From: Paludibacteraceae bacterium | GTDB taxonomy: Bacteria > Bacteroidota > Bacteroidia > Bacteroidales > Paludibacteraceae | Assembly: GCA_017478225.1 (NCBI GenBank) | Contig: JAFVDX010000005.1 | Span: 1-61,547, forward strand | Direction: 5' to 3' | DNA: 61,547 nucleotides | Shown: one piece after another, positions 9,588 through 17,970 of the stretch | Layout of the letters: every line of letters starts with the position of its first letter | Numbering within the stretch: position 1 is the first letter of the stretch | Notes under the pieces: model-generated | Databases searched by the model: none | Told to the model about the DNA's origin: nothing | Seen by the model: only the letters and a program-made list of their open reading frames with translations | Position numbers and translations under genes: made by a program

Positions 9588-10864
9588 TCTTTTTTGCGTT
9601 TCTTAAGTTTTTGAATTTCATCTTCAAGCGATGCAATTTCCTTTTCTTGGTTGTTGATGGTTGTTAGGAGTTCGTTCAACTCTTCGTTCTCTATTGTAGT
9701 AGGATATTGCTCATCAACAAGCAATAGGAAATCAGAGAGCACATTCATGTAATTAGTAAATGCATCGTATGGAGATTCGAAATTGCTTCCGTATGAGTCG
9801 GTGTGACTCATGTAGCGCAAGTGATTTACATCTTGCAACAATAGCCAATCGTTTTTAAGTCTCTTGTCTTGACACATACGAACGCGCTCTGCTACCGCAT
9901 AAAGTTTTTGTATTGCCTCTTGCTGCAAGTCGTTTCCATTGTATGCTGCTAAGTCTTTGGCCTCGCCTGTCCATGTAATAGGATAGGGGATAGGTATAGT
10001 ATCTGCGGCGGTGAGTTTTTTAGCGGCTTCTTGAGGAGTGAGGAAATTGAGTTCTTTTTCTAATACATAGAAAGGAAGTGCCTTCAAGAAACCAAATATA
10101 CCGGTATCTGCAGACTGACGAATACCGAAGGTCTCTGCACCGAGCCAGATATTGGCAATTTGCTCCTGTTCCGGCATTCCTGCAAGTTGGGCCGCATATT
10201 TCTCTGCATCAATTGGATAGTTCTTCCAGTTGTAATCGGAGAAATGGAAAGCTAACTCGTCAGATAATGCACTATTGCGAAGCAAAAGTTTCATCTTTGG
10301 AGATACAGCGGTATTATATACATAATTAGGTGATTTCCAAGATAGTATTTGCTTAGCACCTTCTGTCATAACTGCCTTAAAGCCCATCTTCAAGAGCCTG
10401 TCACCTATCTCGTCGGAATATAGCAGTTCTGTGTTCCAAATAGTTGTCGGCTTCTGACCAAACAATTCTTCTATTTGTGCGGCTTGATGGCGAACTTGGT
10501 CTTCAAACTCGTTCTTATTGTATTCTGCAGCAAGCGAATAGGCAAAGGGAGTGGCAAGAAATTCAACACATTTGCTATCTGCTAATTCTTTTAATATATC
10601 AATCATCTCAGGAGCATATTGTTGGAACATATCCAGCATAATACCTGATAAACTGATTCCACAATGGAATTTGCTGTGCGAAAACTGAATCATCTCTTTC
10701 AATGTCTGGCACAACGGCATATAACTCTTCTCTACTAACCATGATATGCTTTCCTCATTTTGCATATCATCATAGTAATAGTGGTCTTGTCCTATCTCAA
10801 AGAAACGATAGCGTTTCAGACGATAAGGAGCATGAAACTGGAAAACTAAACTGATGTTTTTCAT
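9584..10864 (-). CDS. GH57 family glycosidase
   Basis: The 426-residue protein lacks a signal peptide and matches the cytoplasmic GH57 proteins of Bacteroidetes: LVFQFHAPYRLKRYRFFEIG at the start, HCGISLSGIMLDMF near 90, and ATPFAYSLAAEYN. GH57 enzymes act on alpha-glucans, as amylase, transferase or branching enzyme. In Bacteroides this gene usually lies with a GT4 glycogen synthase and a debranching enzyme, and the same trio is present here, so a role in glycogen turnover is likely. The last 35 residues form a charged coiled coil ending in KKRKKE. It is followed with 4-bp overlaps by DUF4837 and HAD genes. Confidence 0.9.
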   Translation of the reverse strand: MKNISLVFQFHAPYRLKRYRFFEIGQDHYYYDDMQNEESISWLVEKSYMPLCQTLKEMIQFSHSKFHCGISLSGIMLDMFQQYAPEMIDILKELADSKCVEFLATPFAYSLAAEYNKNEFEDQVRHQAAQIEELFGQKPTTIWNTELLYSDEIGDRLLKMGFKAVMTEGAKQILSWKSPNYVYNTAVSPKMKLLLRNSALSDELAFHFSDYNWKNYPIDAEKYAAQLAGMPEQEQIANIWLGAETFGIRQSADTGIFGFLKALPFYVLEKELNFLTPQEAAKKLTAADTIPIPYPITWTGEAKDLAAYNGNDLQQEAIQKLYAVAERVRMCQDKRLKNDWLLLQDVNHLRYMSHTDSYGSNFESPYDAFTNYMNVLSDFLLLVDEQYPTTIENEELNELLTTINNQEKEIASLEDEIQKLKKRKKE

Positions 10865-10900
10865 ATTTGTTATTTTTATTGAATTTATATATTATTTCTA

Positions 10901-11479
10901 TTAGTCTATTTCATACAGAACATAACCATTAAAATAAATATGTCTATATGCCTTCTCTTCAATCTCTATATATGCATCAATTTCGTAATGATAATTGTCA
11001 ATTTGTTTAATATAAACAACATAATTTGTAATTCTATATTGTTCTATGGAGGATGTACCTTTTATAGTAATTTCATATATGATTGATTCTGTCGAATATG
11101 TGCATTCATTAAATGTACTATATGTACCTTCTTTAATGTTGTTTTTATTTAAATCGTCTTTTGTTGATTTATATTCTAAATTGCAAAGATATTGTACATT
11201 GAAATAGTCATCATTTTCAATATCAAAATATCCTGTTGAAATAACTATGTGATAATAATTATTATTAACATCTTTTATTAAATGGTAAGAAGCTTGTAAT
11301 GACTGCACTAAATCTTCTCCATAATCCTCATCTATCAGGTCTATAAAATTATGTGTTAATATAAATTCATTTTCTAAATCACTGATGCTAATATCCGATT
11401 CGTCTATTTTTTGATGACAGCAAGAACAACTGTTAGCAAATAAGAATAAGTATATAATATATTTATTGAGTTCCTTAAT
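10901..11479 (-). CDS. Putative lipoprotein without ATG start (possible ATT start or start-loss)
   Basis: The frame ending at 10901 is open upstream to a TGA at 11482-11480. Directly after that stop the codons read I-K-E-L-N-K-Y-I-I-Y-L-F-L-F-A-N-S-C: a basic n-region, hydrophobic core and cysteine, exactly a lipoprotein signal. No ATG, GTG or TTG precedes it; the first codon is ATT (11479-11477). A GTG at 11308 would give a 135-residue form with no signal. So either an ATT starts translation, or an ATG has mutated and the gene is a decaying pseudogene. The mature part is low in GC, acidic and unrecognised. It sits between GT4 and GH57, breaking up the glycogen gene trio. Confidence 0.55.
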   Translation of the reverse strand: MKELNKYIIYLFLFANSCSCCHQKIDESDISISDLENEFILTHNFIDLIDEDYGEDLVQSLQASYHLIKDVNNNYYHIVISTGYFDIENDDYFNVQYLCNLEYKSTKDDLNKNNIKEGTYSTFNECTYSTESIIYEITIKGTSSIEQYRITNYVVYIKQIDNYHYEIDAYIEIEEKAYRHIYFNGYVLYEID

Positions 11480-11574
11480 TCAAATATCTTTTGATTAGTT
11501 AATGATTTCGTATGTCATAAAGATACTTGCCAATATAACAATATATTGTATATTCTTCATCAAAGAAATCTTGT

Positions 11575-11604
11575 ATCCCTCCCTATTAAGAAATGAGGAA
11601 GGAT
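11575..11604 (-). terminator. Weak hairpin downstream of GT4
   Basis: Imperfect inverted repeat, ATCCCTCCCT at 11575-11584 and AGGAAGGAT at 11596-11604, 38 bp past the GT4 stop. It could stop transcription from the glycogen unit. No T-run follows on the minus strand, so support is weak. Confidence 0.35.
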
Positions 11605-11641
11605 AATTATTATGTCACAAATTCTTATCACTAATTACTTA

Positions 11642-12901
11642 TCATCTATTATATATCACTTTATCGTAAATTGCACGCACTTTTAGTCCTGCATCATACC
11701 ATTTGATATTATTTACTTCTTCTCTACCGAGTTCAGAAAGCGATTTATACATAGCAGGATACTTCACTATACTATATATAGCGTCTGCCATTGCATCTAT
11801 ATCCCAATAATCGGTTTTAATAGCGTGAGTAAGAATCTCGGCGCAACCTGATTGGTGAGAAATAATAGATGGGCATCCTACTTGCATCGCTTCCAATGGT
11901 GAAATACCAAACGGCTCGCTCACCGATGGCATAATATATACATCAGACTCAGCTAGCATCTCTTGCACTTGTTTGCCTCGCATGAATCCGGGGAAATGGA
12001 AGCGGTCAGCGATGCCTCGTTTGGCTGCAAGATCAATCATCTCGTTCATTTTATCGCCGCTTCCTGCCATCACAAACCTTACACCTTTGGTCTTTGCCAA
12101 AACGCGTGCAGCCGCTTCTACAAAGAACTCGGGACCTTTCTGCATGGTTATTCTGCCAAGGAAAGTAACTATTTTATCTTTGCGAGGATGTTTTACAAAT
12201 TCTTCAGGATGTGCCAACGGCTCAACTGCATTATGAACCGTTGATACCTTTGCGGGATTGATACCGTATTTTTCAATCACAGTATTGCGGGTTAGGTTAC
12301 TTACGCACATAATGTGATCGGCTTCTTCCATGCCGCGTTTTTCTATTGAAAATACAGTCGGATTGACATTTCCTCTTGAGCGGTCGAAGTCGGTAGCATG
12401 TACATGGATTACCAAAGGTTTACCACTTATGTGTTTTGCAAATACTCCTGCAGGGTAGGTTAGCCAGTCGTGAGAGTGAATAATATCAAAATCAAGCGAG
12501 TGTGCCAACACCGAAGCCACTGCCTCATAGTTGCCTATCTCTTCAATTAAGTTGTCGGGATAGCGCCCCGAAAAACCTACACATCCTAAGTCATCGGTAC
12601 CAATACGAGTGTAGTCATAGCGAATACCATCTCTTAAGTGATAATATTCTTCAGGCGACATCTTGCCTTCCATGCGCTGACGAACATACTCATAATTATT
12701 GTCTTTCCAAACGATAGGTACTGAATTAGCACCTATTATTCTCAAAAACGACTGATCTTCGTCACCCCACGGCTTAGGGATAACAAAGGTGATGTGCATA
12801 TCTTCTTGCTGAGCCATTCCACGGGTCAGACCATAACTTGCGGTTCCAAGACCACCTAAAATATGAGGGGGAAATTCCCATCCAAACATTAAGGCTTTCA
12901 T
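11642..12901 (-). CDS. GT4 glycosyltransferase, glycogen synthase-like
   Basis: The 419-residue protein has the GT-B fold of family GT4. The N-terminal motif FGWEFPPHILGGLGTASYGL carries the glycine-rich acceptor loop, followed by HSHDWLTYPAG near 143. The C-terminal domain has the nucleotide-sugar site SVSEPFGISPLEAMQ. In Bacteroidetes this type sits with GH57 and a debranching enzyme and is taken to be a glycogen synthase using an activated glucose. The debranching enzyme gene lies 57 bp upstream on the same strand, so the two are probably co-transcribed from the manC promoter region. Donor specificity is not shown by sequence. Confidence 0.88.
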   Translation of the reverse strand: MKALMFGWEFPPHILGGLGTASYGLTRGMAQQEDMHITFVIPKPWGDEDQSFLRIIGANSVPIVWKDNNYEYVRQRMEGKMSPEEYYHLRDGIRYDYTRIGTDDLGCVGFSGRYPDNLIEEIGNYEAVASVLAHSLDFDIIHSHDWLTYPAGVFAKHISGKPLVIHVHATDFDRSRGNVNPTVFSIEKRGMEEADHIMCVSNLTRNTVIEKYGINPAKVSTVHNAVEPLAHPEEFVKHPRKDKIVTFLGRITMQKGPEFFVEAAARVLAKTKGVRFVMAGSGDKMNEMIDLAAKRGIADRFHFPGFMRGKQVQEMLAESDVYIMPSVSEPFGISPLEAMQVGCPSIISHQSGCAEILTHAIKTDYWDIDAMADAIYSIVKYPAMYKSLSELGREEVNNIKWYDAGLKVRAIYDKVIYNR

Positions 12902-12958
12902 TGTAATGTGGTATTAGATTGTTTAATAATACTTTCGATATAATTCATTAGTTTTTGT

Positions 12959-14914
12959 TTAGAGTGTAGATAGTTCTTTGTTGGCTTTTTCTACCTCTTT
13001 CATGACGCTAATAACAGCGGCTACCGACGGAGCATAACTCATTCCGCCATGTCCTTTGTATGGTGGGTTTCCGTCGTATAATTCATTGAGGGTACCAATA
13101 CATAATTCGCCCATCTCCACCTCAAAACCAACCAGCATACGCTCCATAAAACCAATTCCGCTGTGTTTATATGTGCGCATATATGCCCTTGCGTATGCGA
13201 CTATTGTCCATGGCCAAACAGGACCATTGTGGAAATTATGGTCACGCTCTTGTTGACCACCTATATACACAGGACGATACTCGCCACTCTTTGGAGATAT
13301 AGTCCGTAAACCGCGAGGAGTAAGCAGTTCTTTGGTACATATATCTACTACCGCCTTTTGTTGTTTCCTGTCAAGTGGTGAATAGGGTAATCCTGCAGCC
13401 CATATCTGGTTCGGACGAACTTCGTTGTTCTTATATGAATCAATCACATAATCATATAGATAAACACCATTCCAGAAGGTATCCACAAAGGCCGATTTAC
13501 ATAATTCTGACTGATAACTAACCAAATCGGCTCTGTGCTCTTGACCCATCGCACGAAGTAACTCAGAGGCAAAACATAATGCATTGTACCATAAAGCATT
13601 GATTTCTACCACATATCCCGTGCGTGGAGTAATAGGACGACCATTCTCTATTGCATTCATCCATGTGGCTGGACGCTGAGTTCCATCAACCCAAAGCAGA
13701 CCATTAGAATGAAGAAATACTCTTGGGTGCTTTTGCTTACGGATATATTCTATTATGTCTGCACATAGTTGCCCGTATTTTTGGGCTGCCTCTTCTATTG
13801 AACGATTTTCGGCAAATTGTTGAATTGAGCGAATAAACCACAGCAATACATCAGGCTCATCCATTCCTGTCATCCTTATCTTAGGATAGTCACCTTCAAG
13901 AAATGCTCTTACTTCCTCAACGGCAGTCTTATCCATTATTGCTTCCCAATATTCAGGACGGTTGATAAGAAGTGTACATGCAGGAAGTGAGAAAAACTCC
14001 TCGCGAGCAGATTCTTTATACCATGGATAGCCTGCCAATAAATAACATTTATCTCCTTCGCGTTTATACAACTGAGAAGCAGAGTTCTTTAGCCATGCAG
14101 CCATCGAGTCTTTCACTGCTCTGCGCTCCACTTCTTTTTCCCATGTCTGTTTCAAAGTGCGAGGATTGACTTCCGTTATACCTGCAGCAAAAATAACCGA
14201 TTCGCCTTTTTTCATTGGCAATTCAAACCAGCCCGGAACGAGCAAGTCTTCTTTGTACTCATAACCGCGCTCTTGCTCCTTAGGATATTCAATATCTTTG
14301 TACCAGTGAGGCTCGTGAGTATAATTCACTCCTTTGGAAAACTGCATGAATAGTTGCGGAAACTCTTGATACATCTGATTGACGCGACCATTCTGAACCT
14401 CGTCCATATTGGCATTAGCACGCTCATTCTCATGGGTGAGTTCATTTACAGAACGGAAAGCGAGGAACGGACGGAAACGCAGAGTAGTAGCAGAATGAGC
14501 CTCAAGAAGAGTATATCTAATTAATACACGAGGCTCAAAACTAACCAATAAACGCTCTTTTTGAAGTATCACACCGCCTACGCGATATGTGGTGCGAGTA
14601 ACTACCTCTGTGTCAAATTCGCGAATATACTTATGACCATTTGGAGAAAAATTGCCTTCACCATACTTGTGCAAACCAAGATTAAACTCGGCACCATGCT
14701 GAATAACAGTCTCATCCAATGACGACAAGAGAACATAGTTGTCATCACTCAAGTGAGGCAGCGGAAGTACCAACTGACCATGATATTTGCGAGTGTTGCA
14801 ATCCACAAGAGTGGTGCTATTGTACGCACCAGCACGATTGGTACGAATCATCTCTTTCAAAAGCGAACGCTCCAAGTTGTTAAGAAGCGATTTGTCAAAA
14901 TTCAAGTAAGACAT
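12959..14914 (-). CDS. Glycogen debranching enzyme (amylo-alpha-1,6-glucosidase family)
   Basis: This 651-residue protein has the two-part layout of bacterial glycogen debranching enzymes: an N-terminal beta domain (RTNRAGAYNSTTLVDCNTRKYHG near residue 24, with the typical GAY and TRKYHG) and a C-terminal (alpha/alpha)6 barrel. The barrel includes PRTGYVVEINALWYNAL and QERDHNFHNGPVWPWT, the conserved glycosidase segments. It removes alpha-1,6 branches of glycogen in the cytoplasm. It lies 57 bp above the GT4 gene and 56 bp below manC. No Bacteroidetes -7 box was seen in the manC gap, which fits one transcript. Confidence 0.92.
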   Translation of the reverse strand: MSYLNFDKSLLNNLERSLLKEMIRTNRAGAYNSTTLVDCNTRKYHGQLVLPLPHLSDDNYVLLSSLDETVIQHGAEFNLGLHKYGEGNFSPNGHKYIREFDTEVVTRTTYRVGGVILQKERLLVSFEPRVLIRYTLLEAHSATTLRFRPFLAFRSVNELTHENERANANMDEVQNGRVNQMYQEFPQLFMQFSKGVNYTHEPHWYKDIEYPKEQERGYEYKEDLLVPGWFELPMKKGESVIFAAGITEVNPRTLKQTWEKEVERRAVKDSMAAWLKNSASQLYKREGDKCYLLAGYPWYKESAREEFFSLPACTLLINRPEYWEAIMDKTAVEEVRAFLEGDYPKIRMTGMDEPDVLLWFIRSIQQFAENRSIEEAAQKYGQLCADIIEYIRKQKHPRVFLHSNGLLWVDGTQRPATWMNAIENGRPITPRTGYVVEINALWYNALCFASELLRAMGQEHRADLVSYQSELCKSAFVDTFWNGVYLYDYVIDSYKNNEVRPNQIWAAGLPYSPLDRKQQKAVVDICTKELLTPRGLRTISPKSGEYRPVYIGGQQERDHNFHNGPVWPWTIVAYARAYMRTYKHSGIGFMERMLVGFEVEMGELCIGTLNELYDGNPPYKGHGGMSYAPSVAAVISVMKEVEKANKELSTL

Positions 14915-14970
14915 ATATTTTTTCTTTTTATTTATTCAACTTAAATCATTAAGCATACAACTCTTAGTAA

Positions 14971-16044
14971 TTATGAGAACCATGGGTCGGCAGCAGCGGC
15001 AAATTGGCGAATCTGTTGCTCATTTTCTTTGCGGCAAATAAGCAGTACACCTTTATTCTCCGCAACTATATAATCTTCTAATCCCTCTATCACTGCCAAC
15101 TTTCCGCTTTCAAGAGTAACTATGTTATTTCTCGCATCGTAGAATTGCGCTTTACTATGCAAACTCACATTATTATTCTCGTCTTTCTTAGATAAGTCAT
15201 AAAGCGATCCCCATGTGCCGACATCGCTCCAACCAAAGTCTGCTGACAACACATATACATTCTTCGCTTTTTCCATAACCCCATAGTCTATTGAAATCGA
15301 TTCGCAACGAGCAAAATTCTCTTTGATGAAATCCTCTTCTCCAAAAGTATTGAAGTATTCTCTGCCTTCATCAAATATATGCATCATATCAGGCAAATAG
15401 GTGTAAAGAGCAGTCATTATTGACTGTAAGTTCCAAAGAAACATACCTGAATTCCACAAGTAATTGCCTGCCGCCAAAAAGCGTTTGGCATTCTCTAAAT
15501 CAGGCTTCTCACAGAATCGACTTACAGGACTTATACAGTTGTTGATGTCGGTAGGAGTACTACCTACTTCTATGTATCCGTATCCTGTCTCAGGACGGGT
15601 AGGGTGCATACCCAAAGTCAGTAATACATCGTTTTGAGAAACGAAGTCTAACCCCTGTTCTATAACTTGTAGAAATTTATTCTCTTGCAAAATTAAGTGG
15701 TCGCTTGCTGCAATCACGATGTTGGCTTCTTCTGTTTGTGCTGCAATACGCGACAGTGCATAAGCAATACACGGGGCAGTGTTGCGGCGGCAAGGCTCAC
15801 AAAGAACCTGCTCTTGACGCAAATCGGGCAACTGCTCCAATATCAGTTTTTTGTATGCTACATTGGTCACAATGAGCATGTTCTCAATAGGTATCAATGG
15901 CAAAAACCTATCAACAGTCATTTGAATAAGTGTTCTGCCTGTACCAAAAAAATCTAAAAATTGTTTTGGTTTCTCTTGACGAGAATAAGGCCAAAAGCGA
16001 GTTCCTGCACCGCCTGCCATTATAACACAGTAGTTATTTTTCAT
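14971..16044 (-). CDS. manC: Mannose-1-phosphate guanylyltransferase
   Basis: Starting at the ATG at 16044-16042 the protein has 357 residues and begins MKNNYCVIMAGGAGTRFWP; the seven extra codons of the longer frame lie within the predicted leader and are not needed. The signature GGAGTRFWPYSRQEKPKQF binds GTP/sugar phosphate, and later RFCEKPDLENAKRFL and WNSGMFLW are typical. It makes GDP-mannose from GTP and mannose-1-phosphate for glycans. It lacks the C-terminal isomerase domain of bifunctional forms. A promoter sits just upstream (16077-16106). Confidence 0.92.
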   Translation of the reverse strand: MKNNYCVIMAGGAGTRFWPYSRQEKPKQFLDFFGTGRTLIQMTVDRFLPLIPIENMLIVTNVAYKKLILEQLPDLRQEQVLCEPCRRNTAPCIAYALSRIAAQTEEANIVIAASDHLILQENKFLQVIEQGLDFVSQNDVLLTLGMHPTRPETGYGYIEVGSTPTDINNCISPVSRFCEKPDLENAKRFLAAGNYLWNSGMFLWNLQSIMTALYTYLPDMMHIFDEGREYFNTFGEEDFIKENFARCESISIDYGVMEKAKNVYVLSADFGWSDVGTWGSLYDLSKKDENNNVSLHSKAQFYDARNNIVTLESGKLAVIEGLEDYIVAENKGVLLICRKENEQQIRQFAAAADPWFS

Positions 16045-16076
16045 AAATCCTGCTTTAATGAACAATTATCTGCGCA

Positions 16077-16106
16077 CAAAGTTACTGACTTTTAATAATT
16101 CAACAA
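16077..16106 (-). promoter_or_regulatory. Promoter of manC
   Basis: On the minus strand a TAACTTTG -7 box (16084-16077) is preceded at 19 nt by TTG (16106-16104), matching the Bacteroidetes consensus. The predicted start lies about 30 nt before the manC ATG. The stretch GTAACTTTGTGCGCA is repeated exactly in the dnaX promoter. Confidence 0.7.
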
Positions 16107-16133
16107 AATTGTCAAATTATGTTATGCAACACT

Positions 16134-17918
16134 TTACTCCATTTGCATATCCATAACTTCTCTTAAATGTTCTATTTCTTTATTTTTTGCCGACAAGTTT
16201 TTATATCTGTCAGCAAGAGTAAATGACTGCTGCTGATGCTCTTCTATTTTACATTTGAGAGTTATGTTGTCGTTTTCAAGTTTGTTGCTTAACTCTTTTA
16301 TTATTTGTTCTTTAACTTGCAATATTTGCTGTTCTTGCAGTGGGTTGGAAAGAGTAAGAATAATATTTGTACCCTCTGCTACTGCTTTGGCATTGATAAG
16401 AGTAGCGCGGAGGCGGTCGTCGTCAGCAAATAGGCGTGGGAGAGTAAGCCACGCTTCGTCGAACGCCTCGTTAGAGAAAGGGCGCTCTCGCTTAGGCTGA
16501 GAAGCAGCGTCTGTTTGTTGTGTGTTAGTTGGCTGAGAGACCGCTGTTTGCTCAGCATTTGGAACATGTATTGATACAGAAAAGGCAGGTGCTGATGTTG
16601 CTTGGGGCATTTTCTGAGATGGTTGTGTAAAAACTGCCTTTTGCGGCTGAGGTGTTGAATTAACCTCAGAAACACTATTGGCAACCTTTGGTGTCCCGCT
16701 ATTTGCTGACATTACATTGTTTGTAGTTGATGCTTTTGGGGCGGATCCTTTATTTATGGTAGGCGGTACATTAGCAGGATTTGCATTTGTGGATTTTAAT
16801 GGTGTCGAGGCAACCGATTCTTCTGGCAGAGTGAGTTGGCAGAGTTTTATAAGCATTATCTCTACTGTCAGACGCTTGTTTTTAGTAGTGCGGTATTGTA
16901 TATCACACTCATTCTCAATATTCAATGCTTTTATCAAAAATATAGCGGCGCAACGCTTTGCTTGCTCTGCATAGTGCTTCCTTATGTTTTCCGAAGTCTC
17001 AAGCAGTTGAGTGGTGATAGAGTCTTTGGATACAAGCAAATTCCTAAGATGAATGCCTAACCCTGAAATAAAATTTTGCAGGTCAAACCCTTTGTTGAGG
17101 ATGTTGTTTAGTAATAGTAATGCTTGAGAATAATCATTCTGCAATGCACAATCTACAAGGCGGAAGTAGTATTCTGTATCAAGAACATTTAGCACTTCAA
17201 TGGCTTGTTCGTATGTAATTGTACTGCCGCAAAAACTAACTAATTGGTCGAATATTGACAATGCATCTCGCATTCCTCCATCTGCTTTTTGAGCCACCAC
17301 ACCAAGTGCCTCTTCCGTGGCTTCAATTCCTTCTTTATGTGCTACATACTGCAAGTGGTGGATAGTATCAGCCACTGTGATTCTTGAGAAATCATACACT
17401 TGGCAACGAGATAAAATAGTGGGTAATACCTTGTGTTTCTCAGTTGTAGCAAGGATGAATATAGCATACGATGGCGGTTCCTCCAAGGTCTTAAGAAAAG
17501 CATTAAATGCCGCCTGCGAAAGCATGTGAACTTCATCAATGATAAATACCGAGTATTTACCTATCTGAGGCGGTATTCTTACCTGATCCATCAATTGGCG
17601 AATATCTTCAACCGAGTTGTTGGAGGCTGCGTCCAATTCATGAATATTCATCGAACGCTGCTCATTGAAAGCCTTGCACGACTCACATTCATTACATGCC
17701 TCATGATCTGATGTAGGATTAAGACAATTGATCGTCTTGGCAAAAATACGAGCACATGTAGTTTTGCCTACACCCCTCGGACCGCAAAACAAATATGCAT
17801 GAGCCAAATGATTGCTGCGAATAGCATTACGCAATGTCTGAGTGATGTTCTCCTGACCCACTACACTATCAAAAGTAGTAGGACGATACTTACGCGCTGA
17901 TACAATATAATTTTCCAT
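16134..17918 (-). CDS. dnaX: DNA polymerase III subunit gamma/tau
   Basis: I use the ATG at 17918-17916 (MENYIVSARKYRP), giving 594 residues; the GTG further upstream lies inside the promoter -7 box. The AAA+ core has Walker A GPRGVGKTT (about 46-54), the zinc-binding cysteine cluster CLNPTSDHEACNECESC, Walker B DEVHML and sensor SRCQ. It loads the sliding clamp at the replication fork. Residues about 370-480 are a Pro/Thr/Ser/Gln-rich linker, and a tau-like C-terminal domain with a charged coil follows. No obvious slippery A-run for a gamma form was noted. It has its own promoter. Confidence 0.95.
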   Translation of the reverse strand: MENYIVSARKYRPTTFDSVVGQENITQTLRNAIRSNHLAHAYLFCGPRGVGKTTCARIFAKTINCLNPTSDHEACNECESCKAFNEQRSMNIHELDAASNNSVEDIRQLMDQVRIPPQIGKYSVFIIDEVHMLSQAAFNAFLKTLEEPPSYAIFILATTEKHKVLPTILSRCQVYDFSRITVADTIHHLQYVAHKEGIEATEEALGVVAQKADGGMRDALSIFDQLVSFCGSTITYEQAIEVLNVLDTEYYFRLVDCALQNDYSQALLLLNNILNKGFDLQNFISGLGIHLRNLLVSKDSITTQLLETSENIRKHYAEQAKRCAAIFLIKALNIENECDIQYRTTKNKRLTVEIMLIKLCQLTLPEESVASTPLKSTNANPANVPPTINKGSAPKASTTNNVMSANSGTPKVANSVSEVNSTPQPQKAVFTQPSQKMPQATSAPAFSVSIHVPNAEQTAVSQPTNTQQTDAASQPKRERPFSNEAFDEAWLTLPRLFADDDRLRATLINAKAVAEGTNIILTLSNPLQEQQILQVKEQIIKELSNKLENDNITLKCKIEEHQQQSFTLADRYKNLSAKNKEIEHLREVMDMQME

Positions 17919-17935
17919 AAAATATAATTTGCGCA

Positions 17936-17966
17936 CAAAGTTACAGAATTTATATTATACTGACAA
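17936..17966 (-). promoter_or_regulatory. Promoter of dnaX
   Basis: Minus-strand TAACTTTG (17943-17936) with TTG exactly 20 nt upstream (17966-17964). The expected start leaves a leader of roughly 15 nt before the dnaX ATG, which also rules out the longer GTG start. Confidence 0.78.
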
Positions 17967-17970
17967 ATAT

